In this document: positions 32,513 through 39,253 of the stretch, piece by piece
How positions within the stretch are numbered: the first letter of the stretch is position 1
Layout: every line of letters begins with the position of its first letter
Assembly: GCA_017429685.1 (NCBI GenBank)
Contig: JAFROL010000006.1
Location: forward strand, 1-39,373
DNA: 39,373 bases
Direction of reading: 5' to 3'
Source: Bacteroidales bacterium
GTDB lineage: Bacteria > Bacteroidota > Bacteroidia > Bacteroidales > P3
Made by a program: the position numbers and the translations under genes
The notes under the pieces: model-generated
Told to the model about the DNA's origin: nothing
The model's input: the letters and a program-made list of their open reading frames with translations, nothing else
Database searches by the model: none

Positions 32513-32987
32513 AATCAGAATCGCCACTATCGTCCTGGCAGCGCTGGCACTGGTGAACTACCTTGTGGGCGCCATTATGGGATTCGTCCTTGTCAGGGGC
32601 GAGAATGTCAAGGTGTTCGCCTTTGTGTTCGGTATAATGTTGCTTGCTAGCGTAGTGTGTCTGGTGGCCGACTGGATGACGTTGCGGCAGGCAGAGCGCG
32701 GGATGGAGTACACGGTGCTGAAGCTGCGCAAGGGCCGTTTTGTTCGCGAGCCGCGCAAGATGCAGCGCGACGACGAAGGGCTGCAGGCCTTGCAGATGGG
32801 CATTTCGGGATGGTCGTTTTCGCTGATTGTGCCGCTGTTTGCATTCGGGCTGATATGGCCCGACACGTTCTGGCTGCTGTCGGCCAGTGTGCTAAGCAGC
32901 ATCGCCGTGGGATTGCCTGTATTGAGTGGGTTCATTATCGGCATAATCCGCGCCCATCGCCAACGTAAGAAAGGGGAAACATTATGA
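32505..32987 (+). CDS. Small membrane protein 1 of the SPFH operon
   Basis: 160 residues; the ATG at 32505 is preceded by a strong GGAGG-like site (AAGGAGGGAGG), unusual for this window, and overlaps the end of the ribbon-helix-helix gene. Four helices are visible: about 6-29, 36-56, 97-117 and 125-146, with a basic cytosolic loop (RQAERGMEYTVLKLRKGRFV) between the second and third. The end KRAHR-type (RAHRQRKKGETL) is basic. The family is not recognised. Its stop overlaps the next start as ATGA. Confidence 0.75.
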   Translation: MNKIRIATIVLAALALVNYLVGAIMGFVLVRGENVKVFAFVFGIMLLASVVCLVADWMTLRQAERGMEYTVLKLRKGRFVREPRKMQRDDEGLQALQMGISGWSFSLIVPLFAFGLIWPDTFWLLSASVLSSIAVGLPVLSGFIIGIIRAHRQRKKGETL

Positions 32988-33460
32988 CAATAGAGAGCAA
33001 AAAAACGATAGGAATGGTCGGCAGCGCGCTGGCGGTGATGGTTGTCGTGGCTGGCAACATATTGATGGCGACGCAGATAAAGTCACAGGGTGCAGGCTTC
33101 TTTGTCGGCTATCTGTTCTACTCGCTGGCGATTTTGGCCGGCGGAATGTTCATCGCGTGGCTGCCCAATATGAAGAACTACAAGTGGGGCTTCCGGATGG
33201 TCGACGGCCGCCTGAGGTGGTGCAAGGACGAGCGTGTCCAGGACATCCGCCGCACGCGCCTGGTCTGGTGGCCCTTCATCACGTTCTGCTTAGAGCTGTA
33301 CGGCCTGTTCGACTACTGCAACGACCTGTGGCAGCGGCCGTGGACGGAGGCGCTGATGGTTGTCTTTGCGGTGATTACGATTGTGGTTTTCTTCGCCTGG
33401 GTCATAATAATGATTGTGGACGAATACCGCGAAGCAAAGAAAAACAACGGCCGGCTGTAA
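32984..33460 (+). CDS. Small membrane protein 2 of the SPFH operon
   Basis: 158 residues with about four hydrophobic segments: 10-29, 38-59, 95-110 and 123-145. A cytosolic stretch (MVDGRLRWCKDERVQDIRRT) sits between the second and third. The ATG overlaps the TGA of the previous gene by 4 bases, so the two are coupled. It is not recognisable as a known family; the topology is like that of its neighbour, suggesting that the two may form a pair. Confidence 0.72.
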   Translation: MTIESKKTIGMVGSALAVMVVVAGNILMATQIKSQGAGFFVGYLFYSLAILAGGMFIAWLPNMKNYKWGFRMVDGRLRWCKDERVQDIRRTRLVWWPFITFCLELYGLFDYCNDLWQRPWTEALMVVFAVITIVVFFAWVIIMIVDEYREAKKNNGRL

Positions 33461-33542
33461 GATTTTGAGCCCTATAAACGTCTATTGATTGGTGAATATT
33501 GAATAGCGATATCAACAACAAACAAATCAACAAATTAATAAT

Positions 33543-34319
33543 ATGGACGAAATTCTCCGCGTGGAAGGCATTTCGAAGACCTTCACGCTTTCAAAGAAAC
33601 AACAAAAGATTGAACGTACCACCCAGCGCAAGAAGGTGGCTGTGGACAATCTGAGCTTCACCGCCAACCGCGGTGAAATATTTGGTCTGCTGGGACCTAA
33701 CGGGGCTGGCAAAACGACGACGCTGCGCATCCTGGCCACGCTCATCAAGCCCGACACGGGCGACGCTGTGCTGGATGGCTACAGCGTTGTGAACGAGGAA
33801 GAAGAGGTGCGGTCGCGCATCGCGTTCCTGACCAGCGAGTTGAAGCTCGAGGACTTCTTCACGCCAAACTACCTGTTCGACTTCTTCGCTCGCCTGCACG
33901 GCGTGCCGGAGGCCGAGGTCGCCGAGCGCAAACGTGTGATGTTCGAGCGCTTCGGCATCGACAAGTTCGCCGAGGTCAAGGTGCAGAACCTTTCGACGGG
34001 TATGAAGCAGAAGGCCAGCATCGTTATTTCGCTGGCGCACAACCCCGACATCATCATCTTCGACGAGCCCACCAACGGACTGGACGTGCTGACGGCGCGC
34101 ACCGTGACCGACTTCCTGGCCGAGATGCGCCAGCAGGGCAAGACTATCATCCTTTCGACCCACATTTTCAGCCTCGTAGAGAAGCTGTGCGACCGTGTGG
34201 GCATCATCATCGACGGCCGAATGACGCACTGCGACACGCTCGACGCCATCCGCGACGGGATGAGCCTCGAGGACCGCTTTTTCGAGATTTACAAGACTGT
34301 GAAAGGAGGTGAGGAATGA
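33543..34319 (+). CDS. ABC transporter ATP-binding protein, NatA-like
   Basis: A 258-residue ABC ATPase. Walker A is GPNGAGKTT (residues 51-59), the signature is LSTGMKQK (about 149-156), Walker B is IIIFDEPTNGLD (about 170-181), and the H-loop is STHIFS. The early part contains a charged insertion (KKQQKIERTTQRKK, residues 18-31) typical of NatA-type and related ABC-2 systems. It powers export by the permease encoded next, with which it overlaps by 4 bases (ATGA). The spacer after the membrane protein gene holds GCGATATCAAC, similar to the TGATATCA sites. Substrate unknown; sodium export and drug efflux are the family's known roles. Confidence 0.92.
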   Translation: MDEILRVEGISKTFTLSKKQQKIERTTQRKKVAVDNLSFTANRGEIFGLLGPNGAGKTTTLRILATLIKPDTGDAVLDGYSVVNEEEEVRSRIAFLTSELKLEDFFTPNYLFDFFARLHGVPEAEVAERKRVMFERFGIDKFAEVKVQNLSTGMKQKASIVISLAHNPDIIIFDEPTNGLDVLTARTVTDFLAEMRQQGKTIILSTHIFSLVEKLCDRVGIIIDGRMTHCDTLDAIRDGMSLEDRFFEIYKTVKGGEE

Positions 34320-35530
34320 GAAAACAAGGTAATGTGTGGACCATTGTCCGCAAGGAATTTGCACGTTTTTTCGGCGACCGCTCGCTGCTGTTCACCGCTG
34401 TGATTATGCCGGGACTGCTGATTTATATTGTCTATTCGCTGATGGGCGAGAACATCGGCAAGAGCCATCAGGACGACAACGCCGGCCCCACGACGGTCTA
34501 TGTCGACAACCTGCCCGAGAGCCTGCGGGGCGACTTCGACTCGATCCCGTTCCAGCTGGTCACCGAGGGCTTCAACGCCGTGGCCCTTATCGGCGACAGC
34601 CTGGCCGACAAGGAGAAGAATCTGATTTATGTCAATTTCCCGCCCCATTTCGACAGCCTCATTGCTGCCTACGATCCGATGGGCGGCGAGGCGGCGCCGA
34701 ATGTGAAGATCTATCACAATTCCAATTCCGACAACTCGGAGCTGGCCTACCAGACGGTCAAGACGTACCTCGAAGATTGGGAAAACAGCCGCAACAATAT
34801 GTTCGATATCAATGCCCAAAACCCTGAAAGTGAAGAGACTGAAGAGACTTTCGATATGGCCGACGAGGACGATTCGCTGGGCGAGATTCTTGGCCAGCTG
34901 TTCCCGATGCTGCTGATGATGTTGCTCTTCTCGGGCTGTATGGCCGTGGCGCCCACCGCCATCGCTGGCGAGAAGGAGCGTGGCACCATAGCTACCCTGC
35001 TGGTGACGCCGATGCGGCGCAGCGAGCTGGCCATCGGCAAGATACTGAGCCTGTCGACTTTCGCTATGCTCAGCGGCCTGTCGAGCTTCCTCGGCATCAT
35101 CCTGTCGCTGCCGCGAATGCTGAATGGCGACGGAGTGGATATCGACTTTGCAATTCCCTACACGACGAGCGACTACCTGCTGATTCTCTGTGTTTTGATT
35201 AGTACAGTGCTTGTTATGGTCAGCTGCATTTCCATCCTGTCGGCGCTGGCCAAGGATGTCAAGTCGGCCGGCACGCTGGTGCTGCCCTTGATGCTGCTGG
35301 TGATGTTTGTCGGCTTCACGCCGATGCTGGGCGGCGACGCCCCCGAAGCGCTGACGGCATACCTCATCCCGTTCTACAACAGCGTGCAGTCGATGGCGTC
35401 AGTGTTCTCGTTCAACATAAATCCTGCCGCCATCGGCATCACCGTTGTCGCCAACATCGCCTACACCGCCATCGCCGTCTTCGTCCTCACTCGGATGTTC
35501 AACAGCGAAAAGGTGATGTTCGGAAAGTAG
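34316..35530 (+). CDS. ABC-2 type permease, NatB-like
   Basis: A 404-residue inner-membrane permease. The first helix is about 22-42, after a cytosolic KEFARFFGDRSLLF segment typical of the family. A large extracytoplasmic domain follows (about 43-185, acidic near 165-185: ESEETEETFDMADEDDS). Five helices come between 190 and 400, including the conserved EKERGTIATLLVTPMRRSEL stretch of ABC-2 exporters. It forms the membrane part of the transporter with the upstream ATPase. The gene ends 50 bases before a GTTGCGTCGG palindrome that could act as its transcription end. Confidence 0.9.
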   Translation: MRKQGNVWTIVRKEFARFFGDRSLLFTAVIMPGLLIYIVYSLMGENIGKSHQDDNAGPTTVYVDNLPESLRGDFDSIPFQLVTEGFNAVALIGDSLADKEKNLIYVNFPPHFDSLIAAYDPMGGEAAPNVKIYHNSNSDNSELAYQTVKTYLEDWENSRNNMFDINAQNPESEETEETFDMADEDDSLGEILGQLFPMLLMMLLFSGCMAVAPTAIAGEKERGTIATLLVTPMRRSELAIGKILSLSTFAMLSGLSSFLGIILSLPRMLNGDGVDIDFAIPYTTSDYLLILCVLISTVLVMVSCISILSALAKDVKSAGTLVLPLMLLVMFVGFTPMLGGDAPEALTAYLIPFYNSVQSMASVFSFNINPAAIGITVVANIAYTAIAVFVLTRMFNSEKVMFGK

Positions 35531-35570
35531 ATTCCAACAGGAATTATCACAAATTGGCCAGGAATTGGCC
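35531..35570. repeat. Dispersed copy of the AATTNNTG array
   Basis: On the minus strand this reads AATTCCTGGCCAATTTGTG-AT-AATTCCTGTTG, nearly the same as 8189-8220 on the plus strand (two substitutions in about 32 bases). It directly follows the NatB stop codon. Confidence 0.7.
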
Positions 35571-35580
35571 AAAAATATAA

Positions 35581-35633
35581 GTTGCGTCGGATTTTGCAAT
35601 CCGACGCAACTTATTATATAGATTTTTAATCCG
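35581..35633. repeat. GTTGCGTCGG palindrome element, copy 1
   Basis: GTTGCGTCGGATT (35581-35593) pairs perfectly with AATCCGACGCAAC (35598-35610) and is followed by TTATTATA and a second AATCCG. A nearly identical 53-base copy is at 38665-38716 in the same orientation. It may act as a terminator of the NatB transcript. Confidence 0.85.
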
Positions 35634-35698
35634 TTAAGTATATGGCTTATAGGGTAGGATATTTCAACTTCTGTATTCTATTCTAATATTAGAATTTG

Positions 35699-37030
35699 CT
35701 ATATGAACGGAGTCATATATACCGGCAGGCAGGTGGTCTGGCTGTCTTGAAAGTAGTCTTTCGTGTAGAGCAAATAACGGTTGCCGATACGCGAGGAGTA
35801 CTTCTCACAGAAGACATCAAGCGAACGATGGGTACGATATCCCGACGATTTTACCTCGACAGGAACAACCTTGTTGCCCCGCGAGAGCAGGAAGTCCACC
35901 TCGTAGTTGTGTTTTTCGTCCTTGGGGAAAGTATAATAAAACAACCCGTTGCCCGACGAGGCAAGCATCTGTGCAACAAGGTTCTCGTAGACATAGCCAA
36001 GATTGGCCTCTAGTTTGTCGTTTAGCAGTTTATTGTATATGATATTGTCGGTATAATCTTTGTCGAGAAAACATAGAGATACAAACAACCCTGTGTCAGC
36101 AAGATAAATCTTGTAGCGCAACAAGTCCTTGTTAAGCGACATTCCCACATTCGGGTCTGTGCAATGATGGCTGAAAAGCACGGTTTTGCTTTGTTCAAGA
36201 GCCTGTAATAGCTCGCCCATTTTATTTTCGGTTTTTTCGCCGATCACCGCCGATGCCACATAACGGTTAGCGTTGGCGCTGAGCTGGGCGGGAATATTCA
36301 CAAACAACCGTTCAGCATTGCCCGAAGCGTCTATCTTTTGAAAGTCGTCCAAATAGAGGCGCAAAATTCCTCTTTTTGTCTGATCGACTATACTTAGATT
36401 GTTGGTTGTCAAATAAGTGTCTACTGCTTGAGGCATTCCGCCAACGAGCATATAAAGTCTAAGGTCACCTATGGTTTTTCTATGAGCTGCCCCCACAGGA
36501 CTGCGGTTGTTGTAGAACTGGCGGAGCAAATCTACCGACACAGTGTCGCCTAATGCCCATCGGAATTCTTCATAATCCATCGGATATAAAGTTACGCGTT
36601 CTTCTTCGCTTGGAATGGTTATATCCTTGGTATTCTTTTTGATGCTAATCAAAGATCCGGTTTCAATATAGTCGAATCGACCATCGGCAACAAGATATTT
36701 GATAGCTTGTCGGGCTGAGGGATAGTTTTGGACTTCATCGAACACAATCAGCGATTTACGGGGTTTGAGGACAACTTGGTATTGCTGTTGTAGCATAAGG
36801 AAGATACGATTCAAATCCGTCAGGTCGTCAAACAAGTTGCGAATATGCAATGGCGCACGGTTGAAGTCAATAAGGATATAGGTTTCATACTCTTTTTTTG
36901 CAAATTCCTCCACAAAGGTGGACTTACCAACACGTCGTGCACCCTCTACCAGGATAGCTGTGCGTCCCTGGCTGTCATTTTTCCACTTTAGCAACTTGCT
37001 GTATAACTTGCGTTTAAAGATATTATTCAT
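35699..37030 (-). CDS. AAA ATPase with DUF4143 C-terminal domain
   Basis: A 443-residue ATP-binding protein. Walker A is GARRVGKST (about residues 30-38), Walker B is SLIVFDEVQ (about 93-101), and ETGSLISI follows. The C-terminal half (YVYENLVAQMLASSGNGLFYYT, then EVDFLLSRGNKVVPVEVKSSG) carries the DUF4143 domain with the E-V-D...V-E-V-K pattern of restriction-endonuclease-like folds. These proteins are abundant in Bacteroidetes and archaea and are often linked to mobile or accessory DNA; their role is not established. A consensus promoter and two 33-base direct repeats lie upstream. It is flanked by palindromic repeats and by low-GC sequence unlike the rest of the window. Confidence 0.9.
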   Translation of the reverse strand: MNNIFKRKLYSKLLKWKNDSQGRTAILVEGARRVGKSTFVEEFAKKEYETYILIDFNRAPLHIRNLFDDLTDLNRIFLMLQQQYQVVLKPRKSLIVFDEVQNYPSARQAIKYLVADGRFDYIETGSLISIKKNTKDITIPSEEERVTLYPMDYEEFRWALGDTVSVDLLRQFYNNRSPVGAAHRKTIGDLRLYMLVGGMPQAVDTYLTTNNLSIVDQTKRGILRLYLDDFQKIDASGNAERLFVNIPAQLSANANRYVASAVIGEKTENKMGELLQALEQSKTVLFSHHCTDPNVGMSLNKDLLRYKIYLADTGLFVSLCFLDKDYTDNIIYNKLLNDKLEANLGYVYENLVAQMLASSGNGLFYYTFPKDEKHNYEVDFLLSRGNKVVPVEVKSSGYRTHRSLDVFCEKYSSRIGNRYLLYTKDYFQDSQTTCLPVYMTPFI

Positions 37031-37056
37031 ATATTGAAAAGCATTATTTCACTTTG

Positions 37057-37087
37057 CAAAGATACACAATTGTCTGAATCCCCCAAA
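37057..37087 (-). promoter_or_regulatory. Promoter of the AAA/DUF4143 gene
   Basis: Minus strand: TTTG (37087-37084), 19 bases, TATCTTTG (37064-37057), followed by CAAAG. It perfectly fits the consensus and abuts the direct repeats. Confidence 0.85.
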
Positions 37088-37156
37088 ATTTAATTTGGCA
37101 AAATATCGGTTTTCCCCGAAATTTAATTTGGCAAAATATCGGTTTTCCCCGAAATT
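37086..37156. repeat. 33-base direct repeat, two copies and a stub
   Basis: The unit begins AAATTTAATTTGGCAAAATA and ends CGGTTTTCCCCG; it starts at 37086 and again at 37119, with the first bases of a third unit at 37152. The first copy touches the -33 element of the ATPase promoter. Confidence 0.85.
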
Positions 37157-37308
37157 GCACAATAATATTACACTTTGATGTTGAATCTACGGACACATTT
37201 CTATCATCGTTAGGGCAATAAAAACAGGACAGTGCCGTTAATAGTGGCAAAAATAACAGATTGTATAACAAAATAGAATGCCTATGATTTTTGATGCATA
37301 ATTTCAAT

Positions 37309-37516
37309 ATGCACATCTTAGAATAGAAAATAGCGAAGAGTAGCTGAATGCTGGAATCTTTGAAACTTGGACACTTTCGAAGTTCTTACCCAGACCGAAG
37401 CGACGGCTTCCCGCCAAATGGCGTGGACTTGTACGTTGTAATTGGGTAAGACAGGTAGTCCAAGACCTCAAAGATTCCGATGAAAACTAAAAGTGCCACG
37501 CTATTTTTATGTGCAT
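37309..37516. other. 208-bp fold-back element / candidate structured RNA
   Basis: Nested inverted repeats run from the ends to the middle: ATGCACAT/ATGTGCAT (37309/37509), AAAATAGCG/CGCTATTTT (37327/37499), GGAATCTTTGA/TCAAAGATTCC (37353/37468), CTTGGAC/GTCCAAG (37366/37458) and TCTTACCCA/TGGGTAAGA (37384/37443). A side hairpin ACTT-TCG-AAGT is at 37373-37383. Two hairpins sit in the apical part: GAAGC-GACG-GCTTC (37397-37410) and CGCC-AAAT-GGCG (37412-37423). No frame of note crosses it. It may be an RNA with a multibranched fold or a miniature inverted-repeat element. Confidence 0.6.
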
Positions 37517-37558
37517 TTGTCAACCGGCACGATGATGTAAAACTTAAATGAAATCTTT

Positions 37559-38152
37559 ATGAGCTGTATTAATTACAAGCCTTGGGTAGGCAAGGATTAT
37601 AACAAGGGCTATCTGGGGAAGAAAATCCTCGTGCTGGGAGAAAGTCACTATGCTCCTGACGGAAAGATAGACGAGGAACTGACGCAATGGGTTGTACGTG
37701 ACATCGCATACGAACCAGGCGGACAGAATTACCTTGCGACATTCACCTGCTTTGAGCGTGCCATAGCAGGCAGGCAGATGACCCAGGCGGAACGTATTGA
37801 GTTTTGGAAAAGCGTCGTTTTCTACAACTATCTCCAATTTCCAACCGAAGGGCCTCGGAAAACACCCGACCCTGAACATTGGGCAAAGTCAGCCGATGCA
37901 TTTGTAGAATTGTTGGAAAAATACACGCCCGACTATATTATAGTGTGGGGTGTTCGGCTCTACAATGCACTTCCCGACCTCGGAGGACACAGAGGTGTTT
38001 TGAGATTGGAGAACAAGGATACGGCAGATTATTGGGTGTATCCAATAAAGGGGAAGGAAATCCCTGCTCTCAAAATACATCATCCCAGTGCGCCGACAGG
38101 TCGTGAATGGGAGTATTGGCACAAAGTAATTGATAAATTTATTAACCTTTAA
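37559..38152 (+). CDS. Uracil-DNA-glycosylase-fold-like protein
   Basis: A 197-residue soluble protein. The pattern KILVLGESHY (residues 22-31), FYNYLQFP (89-95), DYIIVWGVRLYNALP (125-139) and ALKIHHPSAP (170-179) follows the order of motifs in the uracil-DNA-glycosylase superfamily: a loop after the first strand (canonically G-Q-D-P-Y) and a late H-P-S motif. The first motif here is G-E-S-H-Y, so the water-activating Asp/Asn of classical enzymes is not present at that site. A function in DNA repair or defence is therefore uncertain. It begins 43 bases after the fold-back element and is followed by a zinc-ribbon gene 12 bases later. Confidence 0.6.
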   Translation: MSCINYKPWVGKDYNKGYLGKKILVLGESHYAPDGKIDEELTQWVVRDIAYEPGGQNYLATFTCFERAIAGRQMTQAERIEFWKSVVFYNYLQFPTEGPRKTPDPEHWAKSADAFVELLEKYTPDYIIVWGVRLYNALPDLGGHRGVLRLENKDTADYWVYPIKGKEIPALKIHHPSAPTGREWEYWHKVIDKFINL

Positions 38153-38164
38153 AACATTTCAACT

Positions 38165-38470
38165 ATGTCAGATCACGTATGTCCCTGGTGTGGTAAGCAC
38201 TGGGGTAATCCAAACACTGTTGGAGATGGATGGGGACCCTATCATGGATATTGTAGCGCTCGATGTGAACATGCAGCAAAGCAAGCAAAAAGAGAAGAGG
38301 AGGCAGTACGCCAACAAGAGCGGGAAGCACGTAGACAATGAATCGCCGAGATTGAGGCAGAGGGTGGTTTCCGTGCCAAACTCCTAAAGATTTGGCGAAT
38401 CATAAAGTGGACGTTTTGGATAGTTGTCATCCTTGGCGTTCTCCTCGCCATTCTAACAGGCAATAAATAG
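38165..38470 (+). pseudogene. Zinc-ribbon / transmembrane small protein interrupted by in-frame TGA
   Basis: The first frame (38165-38341) encodes 58 residues: CPWCGKHWG and, after a glycine-rich turn, CSARCEHA supply four cysteines in a CxxC...CxxxC zinc-ribbon pattern, followed by a charged helix (KQAKREEEAVRQQEREARRQ). A TGA at 38339-38341 follows, but the frame stays open for 42 more codons: IAEIEAEGGFRAKLLKIWR, then a membrane helix (WTFWIVVILGVLLAILTG) and TAG at 38468. The two halves look like one protein of about 101 residues split by a nonsense codon. Expression of the first half alone is possible. It lies 12 bases after the UDG-like gene and ends in a terminator. Confidence 0.65.
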
Positions 38471-38483
38471 AACAAATCAAACC

Positions 38484-38516
38484 AGAAAAGCGGAGCATTA
38501 CCGACTCCGCTTTTCT
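38484..38516 (+). terminator. Terminator of the UDG-like / zinc-ribbon unit
   Basis: AGAAAAGCGGAG (38484-38495) and CTCCGCTTTTCT (38505-38516) form a perfect 12-bp stem with a 9-base loop. The four T residues lie in the 3' arm and only a short mixed tail follows. Confidence 0.75.
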
Positions 38517-38539
38517 GCATTTAGAGTGTCGATGAAGGA

Positions 38540-38660
38540 CTACATCTCCAAGTGCTTCTTGTAACCCTCGTAGCGCAGTTTGGCGTTGCACTCGGTGGCG
38601 CCAAGCCCCTGGTCGGTGAGGTTGCTGCTGCCCATAATAACCTGTTGTGGTGGATGTTTG
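38540..38660 (-). pseudogene. Remnant of a phospholipase-D-type nuclease gene
   Basis: On the minus strand the frame reading into the stop at 38540 gives Q-R-K-H-P-P-Q-Q-V-I-M-G-S-S-N-L-T-D-Q-G then LGATECNAKLRYEGYKKHLEM. The GSSNLT-x-x-G-L stretch is the conserved end of HKD/PLD domains of nucleases and PLD-containing helicases. The frame runs into the GTTGCGTCGG palindrome upstream and has no start region or catalytic HxK half, so only a fragment is left. Its higher GC content differs from its surroundings. Confidence 0.55.
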
Positions 38661-38664
38661 CGTT

Positions 38665-38716
38665 GTTGCGTCGGATTTGCAATCCGACGCAACTTATTAT
38701 AAGGTTTTTCAATCCG
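38665..38716. repeat. GTTGCGTCGG palindrome element, copy 2
   Basis: GTTGCGTCGGATT/AATCCGACGCAAC arms (38665-38693), then TTATTATAAGG and TTTTTCAATCCG. It matches copy 1 at 35581 with only a few changes and is joined directly to the PLD remnant. Confidence 0.85.
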
Positions 38717-38958
38717 CAAAACATTGAAACCATCGAGGAAAACTTTGTTTGTGTCGGATAGCGATTCGATACAAAGAAACCACGATAATTCTATGCAACA
38801 ACGAAAATTTTGCGATTTTTACACAAAACATCGAAAGATTTTAAGATTATCAAATTTTTGGCAAAATAAATTTAGGATTTTCGACGTTTTTTAGAGAAAT
38901 AATCTTGCGATTCTTGCATAAAATGAGAAATAGCTTGGTGAAGATGGACTCACCTTGA
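38717..38958. other. A/T-rich spacer
   Basis: Very A/T-rich sequence with no supportable frame, hairpin or strong repeat. It ends in the promoter of the truncated ATPase gene. Confidence 0.5.
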
Positions 38959-38988
38959 TTGCGTATTGAAAAAAAATGCGTATCTTTG
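38959..38988 (+). promoter_or_regulatory. Promoter of the truncated AAA ATPase
   Basis: TTG at 38959-38961, a 19-base spacer and TATCTTTG (38981-38988) followed by CAAAA fit the consensus, 20 bases before the ATG. Confidence 0.75.
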
Positions 38989-39007
38989 CAAAAATTTTCA
39001 ATAGGAT

Positions 39008-39253
39008 ATGAAAGAAGTATTGCGCTCGGATTACATTGACTGGCTTGACCGCAAGCGTGGCAACGGGTTAGTGAAGATTATCACAGGTGTCCGTAGATGT
39101 GGCAAGTCGTATTTATTATTTACTCTTTTTAAGAGACATCTGCTTGAGCAAGGGGTGAAGAATGACCATATTATAGCGTTGGCACTTGATGACTATGAAA
39201 ACAGACAATTCTTGGACGCTGATGCTTTATACAAGGGGAGTTCTATAAATTAA
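39008..39253 (+). pseudogene. AAA ATPase, 5' fragment interrupted by an insertion
   Basis: 81 codons are open: RSDYIDWLDRKRGNGLVKII, Walker A GVRRCGKS (about residues 27-34), and ALDDYENRQFLDADALYK. These match the first 75 residues of the AAA ATPases with C-terminal DUF4143-type domains (usually about 400 residues). After DALYK the sequence changes to GSSIN and a stop at 39253, and the DNA becomes that of a putative insertion sequence. The breakpoint is therefore near 39234-39237. The remainder of the gene, if present, is beyond the window. Confidence 0.7.

Noticed and set aside
37086-37156. CRISPR array
   Set aside because: The 33-base units follow each other without unique spacers and no cas gene is present.
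37044-37316. Minus-strand 90-codon frame across the direct repeats
   Set aside because: It runs through the consensus promoter and direct repeats and its sequence (repeated CQIKFRGKPIF) simply translates the repeat.
37309-37516. Retron ncRNA (msr-msd)
   Set aside because: No reverse transcriptase gene is in the neighbourhood and I cannot identify the branching-guanosine arrangement.
38130-38387. Plus-strand 85-codon frame overlapping the zinc-ribbon gene
   Set aside because: It starts inside the UDG-like gene in another frame and lacks the paired cysteines that mark the zinc-ribbon frame as real.
38165-38470. Genome-wide reassignment of TGA to a sense codon
   Set aside because: Several well-supported genes here end in TGA, e.g. 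at the ATGA junctions at 6005, 32984 and 34316, so TGA works as a stop.
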